Below are positions 58,064-64,000 of a DNA stretch of 64,000 bases, one piece after another. The notes under the pieces are model-generated. The model searched no databases, was not told the origin of the DNA, and saw only the letters and a list, made by a program, of their open reading frames with translations. The stretch's first letter is position 1. Each line of letters begins with the position of its first letter. The position numbers and the translations under genes were made by a program. The stretch spans positions 13,946 to 77,945 of the forward strand of contig JBKJQN010000039.1 of the NCBI GenBank assembly GCA_046593925.1, read 5' to 3'. This DNA is from JAYVYM01 sp046593925. Lineage in GTDB: Bacteria > Actinomycetota > Actinomycetes > Mycobacteriales > SCTD01.

Positions 58064-59048
58064 GGCCAAGGTCCTGCCCTTCGACCAACGTGACGACGTG
58101 GCCCGGCGGGCCGCCGCCCGGCCGCCGCTCGATCAGCCGTCGCCCGGAGAGCCGTCGCCCGGAGAGCCGTCGCTCGATGAGCCGTCGCCCGCGAAGCCGG
58201 CGGGCCCCGAGTGGAAGCGCAGGCTCGCCGGCGGCCTGGCGTTCCTGCGCCGCCGCGTCACCGGTGACTACGAGGTCGACGACTTCGGCTTCGACGCCGA
58301 CCTCACCAAGCACGTCCTGCTGCCGCCGCTGCGTCCGCTGTACAACCGGTGGTTCCGTGTCGAGACCCGCGGTCTGGAGCACGTACCGGACACCGGCGGC
58401 GCCCTGCTGGTCGCCAACCACTCGGGCACGGTGCCGATCGACGCCGCGATGACGACGATCGCGATGTTCGACCACCACCCCGCCCACCGGCACCTCCGGC
58501 TGCTCGGCGCGGACCTCGTCTTCACCCTCCCGCTGATCGCACCGCTGGCCCGAAAGGGCGGCAATACGCTGGCCTGCAGCGCCGATGCCGAGCGGCTGCT
58601 GAGCTCCGGTGAGCTGGTCGGGGTGTTCCCGGAGGGCTTCAAGGGCATCGGCAAGCCGTTCAGCGAGCGCTACAAGCTGCAGCGGTTCGGCCGCGGGGGT
58701 TTCGTCGCCGCTGCGCTGCGGACCGGCGTACCGATCATCCCGTGCTCGATCGTGGGCGCCGAGGAGATCTACCCGATGATCGGCAACGTGAAGTCCCTGG
58801 CGCGGCTGCTCGGGCTGCCCTACGCCCCGGTGACGCCGACCTTCCCGCTGCTCGGGCCGCTCGGGGTCATCCCGCTCCCGTCAAAATGGATCATCGAGTT
58901 CGGGGAGCCGATCGCGACCGCCGATCTCGGTGGACCGGCCGCCGCCGAGGACCCGATGCTGGTGTTCAACCTGACCGACCAGGTCCGCGAGACCATCCAG
59001 TCCACGCTGTACACGCTGCTCATGCAGCGCCGCTCGGTCTTCTTCTGA
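58056..59048 (+). CDS. Glycerolipid acyltransferase (PlsC-like)
   Basis: A 330-residue membrane-associated acyltransferase. The H-X4-D motif is NHSGTVPIDA, the acyl-acceptor motif is VFPEGFKGIGKPF, and RTGVPIIPCSIVGAEEIYP follows. An N-terminal 50-residue section contains a four-unit PSPGE repeat before the first helix. The C-terminus (VRETIQSTLYTLLMQR) is conserved with Rv0502. It likely transfers an acyl chain to a lipid acceptor; the acceptor is unknown. Confidence 0.87.
   Translation: MPEAKVLPFDQRDDVARRAAARPPLDQPSPGEPSPGEPSLDEPSPAKPAGPEWKRRLAGGLAFLRRRVTGDYEVDDFGFDADLTKHVLLPPLRPLYNRWFRVETRGLEHVPDTGGALLVANHSGTVPIDAAMTTIAMFDHHPAHRHLRLLGADLVFTLPLIAPLARKGGNTLACSADAERLLSSGELVGVFPEGFKGIGKPFSERYKLQRFGRGGFVAAALRTGVPIIPCSIVGAEEIYPMIGNVKSLARLLGLPYAPVTPTFPLLGPLGVIPLPSKWIIEFGEPIATADLGGPAAAEDPMLVFNLTDQVRETIQSTLYTLLMQRRSVFF
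58137..58196 (+). repeat. Four 15-base tandem repeats inside the acyltransferase gene
   Basis: Units starting CCGTCGC repeat four times in frame, encoding PSPGE, PSPGE, PSLDE and PSPAK. The first two are identical. This is a likely site of length variation by slippage. Confidence 0.85.
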
Positions 59049-59203
59049 CGGCGGGCGCCCCGCCCGCCCCGGGCGACATCCGGCCATCTCGATCACCGAC
59101 ACCGGCGTGTCGAGAGGGTGATGTCCGGGTGGGCGCGCCGGGTCGCCGCAGGACCGGGGTTGCGTGCCGTACCGGCGCAGGACGCGGGGGTGGCCGTGCC
59201 GGG

Positions 59204-60127
59204 TCAGCGCAGGACGGCGCCATAGCGCCGGACCCGGCGGGGCAGTGACTCCTGCCGATAGCGCCGCCGAAGCGCGAGCCCCCCCACGACTCCGCCGGCG
59301 GCTGCTCCGAGGCCCGCGGCCGCGGGCACCCCGATCTTGGCCGCCTTGCGCCCCGTACGGAAGTCACGCACCTCCCAGCCGCGCGCGCGGGCCTGTTCGC
59401 GCAGCCCGGTGTCCGGGTTGACCGCCACCGCATGGCCGACAAGCGACAGCATCGGGACGTCGTTGGAGGAGTCGCTGTAAGCGGTGCAGCGGGACAGGTC
59501 CAGGCCCTCCCGCTCGGCAAGCGCGCGGACCGCCTCCGCTTTCGCCGGGCCGTGTAGCGGCTCACCGACCAGCCGACCGGTGTAGCGGCCGTCCTCGACC
59601 TCACTGACGGTCCCGAGTGCGCCGGTCAGCCCGAGCCGCCGGCTGATGATGCGAGCCAGCTCGACGGGGGTGGCCGTCACCAGGAAGACGCGCTGGCCGG
59701 CGTCGAGGTGCTGCTGAGCGAGCGCCCGGGTACCCGACCAGATGCGCTGCTCCATCAGCTCGTCGTAGATCTCCTCGCCGTACCTGACGATGTCCTCGAC
59801 GCTCTTGCCCGCGACCAGGCCGAGCGCCTTCTCGCGGATACCGGCGACCGTGTCGGGGTCTTCCTTGCCGCGGACCCGGAAGCGCAGCTGCTCCCAGCCG
59901 AAGTTGAGCAGATCCCGGGTGGTGACGAGCCCGCGGCCGGCCATGCCCTTGCCGAAGAAATAGATCGACGCGCCCCGGATCATCGTGTTGTCGACGTCGA
60001 AAAAGGCTGCCGCGCCCGGGTCGGAGGGTGGCGCGGCGGGTACTTCGACGGCCGCGGCGGAGGCGGCCCCGGCCAGGACGGCGGCTACCCCGTCGCCGCG
60101 GTGCGACCTGCGCATCGAGCGCGTCAC
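59204..60127 (-). CDS. HAD-IB family phosphatase (SerB1-like)
   Basis: A 307-residue HAD hydrolase. Motif I is AFFDVDNTMIRG with nucleophile Asp44 and Asp46, motif II VTATPVE, and motif IV SDSSNDVPML. Two membrane-like segments occur: near the N-terminus (VAAVLAGAASAAAV) and in the Gly/Ala-rich C-terminal VPAAAGLGAAAGGVVGGLAL. SerB1 (Rv0505c) is the positional match and named a phosphoserine phosphatase, but this subfamily is broad. CAGGAGG precedes GTG at 60127. Degenerate CGCAGGAC repeats follow the stop. Confidence 0.87.
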   Translation of the reverse strand: MTRSMRRSHRGDGVAAVLAGAASAAAVEVPAAPPSDPGAAAFFDVDNTMIRGASIYFFGKGMAGRGLVTTRDLLNFGWEQLRFRVRGKEDPDTVAGIREKALGLVAGKSVEDIVRYGEEIYDELMEQRIWSGTRALAQQHLDAGQRVFLVTATPVELARIISRRLGLTGALGTVSEVEDGRYTGRLVGEPLHGPAKAEAVRALAEREGLDLSRCTAYSDSSNDVPMLSLVGHAVAVNPDTGLREQARARGWEVRDFRTGRKAAKIGVPAAAGLGAAAGGVVGGLALRRRYRQESLPRRVRRYGAVLR

Positions 60128-60211
60128 GCGGACCTCCTGGGCGTCGGGCGGGCGGACGTCCCAACCCTAGCCAGTGTGGTCCGGCAGGCGGGTGACCCGG
60201 GCGCCGTGGCC

Positions 60212-61495
60212 TTAGCGCCCGGGCAGAACGCCGCCTGGAGCGCCCGTGGCCGTCGGCGGCGGGTCGGGTACGAGCGTGGGCACGAGCCCTGTTGGATCGG
60301 CTGGCCCTGGCGAGGGCGGCAGGTCTGGTGCGACAGGCGGCGCGGTCGTCGGGACCGCGGTCTGCGACAGCTGCGACGCGGACAGGTCGGCCGTAGGCGA
60401 TCCGCCCGTCCCCGCACCGCCAGCGGTCGCATCGGGAACGGCGACCGACGGATCGGCGAGTCCGGGACCCGCCGCACCGGGAGTGGCGAGACCCGGATCG
60501 GGCGGTGTGCTGCCCGACGCGGTGTCGGCCCGAGCCGGGCCGCCCGACACCGGAGCCCCCGGCCGGGCGGACCCGGGGGCGGCAGGGTCCGGCGCCGGCA
60601 CGGAAGTCACCGGGCCGCGCCCGGTTGGCTTGCCGCTCGGACCCTTCGGGCTGGAGCCGAGGGCCGGCGGGCAGGTGCCAGAGCCGGCGAGGCACTTGAC
60701 CAGAGCCGAACCTGCGTCTGCCCCGACAGCAATAATCACCGACAGCGACGTCTGTGCCTGCTGGCGCGCCGCGCCCGGCAGGTCGGGGACCACGCTGCGC
60801 AGGCGGTCGGCCTGTTCACCGGACCACTGCTGAAGCACCAGGAACAGCGTGGTGCTACCGGAGTCCCGGGCAACCCGCTGGACGAGTTCGCTGCCGGTGC
60901 GGGTCTGGGCGTCCATGTCGGCGAGCGCCCAGCCAATCGGGCCTTCGCCGGCACTGGCGGCGAGCACGCTGGTGTGTGTCGACGCGGTGGGCAGCGCTAG
61001 CGAACCCCGGCCCGATGCGAGTGCCGCGACCTCGCGGAGCCTGGTCTCGGCGAACTGCAGGTGGCGGCTGCCCTGACCGAGGGCGCCGTCCGCAAGACGC
61101 AGCTGCAGCGCCTCGGTGGCCAGCTTCGCGGCGTACAGCGGCTGGCCCGGCAGCGAGCGCGTCGCGCCGACACCGATGCCGGTCACCGTGACGACGAAGG
61201 CGAGCGCTCCGGCGAGGACTGCGGCGCGCCGCGGGACGCGGACCCGTTGCAGGGCTGCCGCGGCAACGGCGAGCGGCCCGGTGGGCTCGGCGTTCGGCTC
61301 CGACGCCGGCGGCATGGCGGCGACCGCGAGCAGCCGGGTACGCAGCGCCGACCGCCACTCCAGGCTGGGGACAAGGGCGGGCTCGAGATCGCTCCGCAGG
61401 GTCGCGAAGGCATCCAGCAGGGCGCCCTCGCGCCGCTCGGGAGCGCCGTTGTCCAGGGCCCGGGCGAAGGCGTCGGCGCGGGACCGGGTGGTCAT
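60212..61495 (-). CDS. DUF5667 membrane protein, probable anti-sigma factor for BldN (RsbN-like)
   Basis: A 427-residue single-span protein. Residues 1-90 are cytoplasmic and helical (ADAFARALDNG, LLDAFATLRSDLEPALVPS). The span is AVLAGALAFVVTVTGIGVGA, and the exported DUF5667 domain begins SLPGQPLYAAKLATEALQL. The C-terminal 170 residues are a Pro/Gly/Ala-rich tail. It lies directly downstream of bldN, as rsbN does in Streptomyces, where RsbN binds BldN through its cytoplasmic N-terminus. GAGGAGG precedes the ATG. The RsbN role is inferred from position and topology. Confidence 0.8.
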   Translation of the reverse strand: MTTRSRADAFARALDNGAPERREGALLDAFATLRSDLEPALVPSLEWRSALRTRLLAVAAMPPASEPNAEPTGPLAVAAAALQRVRVPRRAAVLAGALAFVVTVTGIGVGATRSLPGQPLYAAKLATEALQLRLADGALGQGSRHLQFAETRLREVAALASGRGSLALPTASTHTSVLAASAGEGPIGWALADMDAQTRTGSELVQRVARDSGSTTLFLVLQQWSGEQADRLRSVVPDLPGAARQQAQTSLSVIIAVGADAGSALVKCLAGSGTCPPALGSSPKGPSGKPTGRGPVTSVPAPDPAAPGSARPGAPVSGGPARADTASGSTPPDPGLATPGAAGPGLADPSVAVPDATAGGAGTGGSPTADLSASQLSQTAVPTTAPPVAPDLPPSPGPADPTGLVPTLVPDPPPTATGAPGGVLPGR

Positions 61496-61682
61496 GCGCG
61501 CCCTCCTCGACCGTCGGCTGTAGTCACGCTATGTGTCGAATCATCATGTGACACCCGGGGATGGCTCGTACGGTCGTGCCACATCGCCATAAACCCCGTC
61601 ACCGGGTGCAACGACGATGTCCCCCCGGAAGTGACGGCCACATCGCCGCGGGTGCCCGGCGGGCGCCCCCGGACGACTGGCG

Positions 61683-62534
61683 TCACAGCCCGACCCCGTC
61701 GGGGAGCAACTGGGCCAGGTTGCGTACCGCGCGGTACTGCAGGGCCTTGACAGCCCCGTCGTTCCTGCCCATGACCTTCGCGGTTTCCGAGACCGACAGC
61801 CCCTGCAGGAATCGCAGCGAGATGCACTCCTGCTGCTCCGGGCCCAGCCGGCGCACCGCCTCGAGCAGGGCTGCACTCTGCAGGCGCGTCAGGACGACAT
61901 CCTCAGGGCCTGGCTCGGAGGCAACCGGCGCCGACGCCGTGACGTCGTCGGTGGTGAGCTCCAGGCGGTAGCGGCCGCTCTTGTAGTGGTCGGCGACGAG
62001 GTTACGGGCAATCGTCACGAACCAGGCGCCGACGTCGCGCCCCTGCCAGGTGAAGCTGCCGATCCGACGTAGCGCCCGCAGGAACGTCTCGGCGGTGAGG
62101 TCCTGAGCCAGGTGGGGGTCCGCGACGCGGTGCCGCACATAGCGGTAGACCATGTTGACGTAGCGGTCGTAGAGCGCGCCGTAGGCGTCGGCGTCTCCCG
62201 CTTGGGCGAGGTGTACGAGCTCGAGCGACCGGGCCGCCCCGCCGTCCGGCGCCGCTGGCCCCCCGTCCGGTTCTGCTGGCTCCCCGTCCGGCAGCGGCGC
62301 TTCCGCGAGCGGCGCATCTGGGCTACCGGGGGTACGCGCGGGCGGCACGCTGCCGGGGGCGAGCCGGCCCCCGCGGGAGGAGACCCGGCCGGGCGGGCGC
62401 GGGCCGGTGTCCGTCAGGTCGCGGCTGACCAGCCCCGCCCGTGCCGCCCGCACCAGCTCCTCGCGGTTGGCCTGCACGACAGCCGCCGCCAGATCCTGCA
62501 GCCCGGGGACGTGGCGCCGGGTCATCGTCGCCAT
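61683..62534 (-). CDS. bldN: ECF sigma factor BldN
   Basis: A 283-residue ECF sigma factor. A 100-residue N-terminal extension (VPGLQDLAAAVVQANREELV, then Pro/Gly/Ala-rich) precedes region 2 (LAQAGDADAYGALYDRYVNM, DLTAETFLRALRRIGSFTWQ, DVGAWFVTIARNLVADHYKS) and region 4 (LGPEQQECISLRFLQGLSVS, ETAKVMGRNDGAVKALQYRA). The sequence is close to Streptomyces BldN, whose extension is a pro-sequence. BldN drives aerial hyphae and sporulation genes. ATG at 62534 is used; 62525 is an alternative. It diverges from the PBP gene. Confidence 0.9.
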   Translation of the reverse strand: MATMTRRHVPGLQDLAAAVVQANREELVRAARAGLVSRDLTDTGPRPPGRVSSRGGRLAPGSVPPARTPGSPDAPLAEAPLPDGEPAEPDGGPAAPDGGAARSLELVHLAQAGDADAYGALYDRYVNMVYRYVRHRVADPHLAQDLTAETFLRALRRIGSFTWQGRDVGAWFVTIARNLVADHYKSGRYRLELTTDDVTASAPVASEPGPEDVVLTRLQSAALLEAVRRLGPEQQECISLRFLQGLSVSETAKVMGRNDGAVKALQYRAVRNLAQLLPDGVGL

Positions 62535-62744
62535 CCCGGCCGGCCGTGCGGGTGGCCGGCGCTGGCGTCTGGCGGGCGCATCAGGCCTCCTTGCGCGGCG
62601 CGGGCATCGCCCGCAGGCTGCGGTCGTCCTGGCGGATGGTAGGACGAGCTGCCCCCCGGTGCGCGCCGATGACCGTATCGGCACTGTGGGGGTCTTCCTG
62701 CAGGGCACGGCGCCATCGAGGACGCTGGTCGAGGCACGCCGCCG

Positions 62745-62750
62745 TACCCT
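62745..62750 (+). promoter_or_regulatory. -10 box of the penicillin-binding protein gene
   Basis: TACCCT ends six bases before the GTG at 62757, predicting a leaderless message. The divergent bldN gene begins 222 bases away; the rest of that gap shows no gene. Confidence 0.5.
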
Positions 62751-62756
62751 CGGGCC

Positions 62757-64000
62757 GTGACCGCGACCGCTCCCGCCGCCCCGATCCGGGGACGGCGGCT
62801 GTCGCGGCGGGCCCGCCGGCGGCGCCGCGGCCGCCGGGTGGTGCGCGGCGTCCTGCTGCTCGTGCTGGCGGTGCTGATCGGCTCCGGCGCCTTCGTCGGC
62901 GGACTGCTCGCCGCTCCCGCCTCCTTCGACCTGCCGCCCGCCCCCCGCCCGGCACTGCTGTATGCCGGTGACTCCCGCACCCAGATCGCGACGATCCTGC
63001 CGGCTGAGCGGCGCGAGCCGGTGCCGGCTGCGGAGGTGCCGCTGGCCATGCGCGAGGCCATCATCTCTGCCGAGGACGGGCGCTTCCTCGACCACAACGG
63101 CGTCGACCTGGTGGCGACGCTGCGGGCCGCCTTCCGCGACCTGACGGGCGGCAACACCCAGGGCGGGTCGACGCTGACCCAGCAGTACGTCAAGAACACT
63201 TACGTCGGTGACGACCGGACGCTGCTGCGCAAGCTGCGCGAGGCCGCTCTCGCCGTGCGACTGGAGCACCGGCTGACCAAAGACGAGATCATCGTCGACT
63301 ATCTGAACGCGCTCTACCTCGGCAATGGGACCTATGGCGTGCAGGCCGCGGCCAGGTACTACTTCGGTGTCCCGGTCAAGGACCTCGCCCTGGACCCTGG
63401 CACGGGGGACCGCAGCCCGGTCCGCGAGCTGGCCAGGGCGGCGATGCTCGCCGGGATCGCCCCCGCACCATCGGCATGGAACCCGGTCGCGGACCTGCCG
63501 ACGGCCAAGGCCCGGCAGCGCTACACGCTCAACCGGATGGTCGCCGGTGGCCTGATCAGCCCGGCCCAGGCCAGTGCGGCCTTCGAGCTGGCGATCGTGC
63601 CGGTGCGCGCCGCGACGCCCGAGCCACCGTCGACGGCGCCGGAGTTCAGCGACCTGCTGAAGGCGCAGCTCATGGATTCCTATGCTGCCTCGCAGCGGGA
63701 CGACGAGCTGTTCCGCGGTGGCCTGCGGGTGACCAGCACCCTGGATGCGGGGCTGCAGAAGGCGTTGGCCCAGGCCGCCGTCGAGGTGCTCCCCGGCGCT
63801 GGCGACCCGCAGGTGGCGGCGGTGGCGATCGACATCGGCAGCGGCGATGTCAGGGCGCTGACGACGCTGCGGCGAGTGCCTGAACGGACCCTGGCCGACG
63901 GCTCGGTCCGGCCGGCGTCGCAGGGCTACCAGCGCGGCGGGTTCGACCTCGCGACCGATCTGCACCGGTCGACCGGCTCGACGATCAAGCCGTTCACGCT
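62757..64000 (+). CDS. Class A penicillin-binding protein, 5' part
   Basis: The first 414 codons of a bifunctional peptidoglycan synthase; the gene runs off the window. An Arg-rich cytoplasmic tail precedes one membrane anchor (VVRGVLLLVLAVLIGSGAFVG). The glycosyltransferase domain has SAEDGRFLDHNGVD with catalytic Glu106, GGSTLTQQYVKN and RKLREAALAVRLEHRLTKDE, with LNALYLGNGTYGV. The transpeptidase begins after 290; its nucleophile motif STIK (Ser408, Lys411) is just inside the edge. The later SXN and KTG motifs lie outside. Confidence 0.93.
   Translation, partial: MTATAPAAPIRGRRLSRRARRRRRGRRVVRGVLLLVLAVLIGSGAFVGGLLAAPASFDLPPAPRPALLYAGDSRTQIATILPAERREPVPAAEVPLAMREAIISAEDGRFLDHNGVDLVATLRAAFRDLTGGNTQGGSTLTQQYVKNTYVGDDRTLLRKLREAALAVRLEHRLTKDEIIVDYLNALYLGNGTYGVQAAARYYFGVPVKDLALDPGTGDRSPVRELARAAMLAGIAPAPSAWNPVADLPTAKARQRYTLNRMVAGGLISPAQASAAFELAIVPVRAATPEPPSTAPEFSDLLKAQLMDSYAASQRDDELFRGGLRVTSTLDAGLQKALAQAAVEVLPGAGDPQVAAVAIDIGSGDVRALTTLRRVPERTLADGSVRPASQGYQRGGFDLATDLHRSTGSTIKPFT

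Noticed and set aside
1..64000. tRNA, rRNA or CRISPR loci
   Set aside because: No cloverleaf with a GGTTCGA-type loop, no rRNA-like conserved stretch and no regularly spaced repeats were found on reading both strands; a dedicated search could still find a weak one.

Overview
The window comes from a very GC-rich actinobacterium. By eye GC is above 70%, with G/C at nearly every third codon position, and GTG starts are about as common as ATG. It carries mycothiol (mshA), SenX3-RegX3-PhoU, a ribosomal bS22 gene and a BldC-type regulator. It also has four regulators known from spore-forming actinomycetes: RsiG, an SsgA-like protein, BldN and a DUF5667 partner in the RsbN position. Gene order from the XRE/hbhA pair to serB resembles the Mycobacterium tuberculosis Rv0474-Rv0505c block, and the bldC-like to bldN end resembles the Streptomyces bldN region. 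A differentiating actinomycete outside Streptomyces and Mycobacterium is the likeliest source; the genus cannot be fixed from the sequence. No rRNA, tRNA, CRISPR array, phage or intact insertion sequence was seen.

Layout. 1-3443: a sulfur and redox group (rhodanese end, DUF1416, DsrE, acyl-CoA dehydrogenase, nitrobindin-like protein) with a decayed flavodoxin gene. 3468-8302: dTDP-rhamnose genes rmlBCDA, joined by 4-base overlaps, then ugd for UDP-glucuronate. 8596-12799: small membrane and thioredoxin-fold proteins, a NUDIX hydrolase, YgfZ, RsiG and a ReAV-type asparaginase. 12997-16157: an ATPase-fold kinase, a secreted protein and a NarL-type two-component system. 17041-21543: XRE regulator, HbhA-like protein, DUF2516, SsgA-like protein, a secreted protein, methyltransferase and SDR. 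21616-26260: mshA, two tandem YbjN proteins, a beta-propeller and gpmA. 27083-29689: phoU and senX3-regX3, divergent around a PHO-box-like element. 29711-37538: a copper cluster led by a 1,697-residue multicopper oxidase. 37765-42028: a phosphatase-kinase fusion with two STAS proteins, a cysteine-cluster protein and a wrecked PAS-GAF-phosphatase gene. 42136-45720: ppx, a TIM-barrel protein, proline dehydrogenase and proC. 45934-49078: a decayed ECF sigma/partner pair, an NfeD-like/SPFH pair and a repeat-bearing gap. 49079-55467: YihY, a MacAB-type exporter, an AcuC-like deacetylase and a phosphatase-like protein. 55592-62534: BldC-like regulator, bS22, a SAM-hydrolase fold protein, epimerase, acyltransferase, HAD phosphatase, DUF5667 protein and BldN. 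62757-64000: the start of a class A penicillin-binding protein.

Themes. Translational coupling by ATGA/GTGA overlaps is the rule inside operons. Many first genes have a TANNNT -10 box only 6-7 bases before the start codon, which predicts leaderless mRNAs. At least seven gene remnants (flavodoxin, zinc alcohol dehydrogenase, CHRD protein, a second secreted-protein tail, PAS-GAF-phosphatase, ECF sigma and its partner) show local gene decay between well conserved core genes. The least explained functional unit is the copper cluster at 29711-37538.
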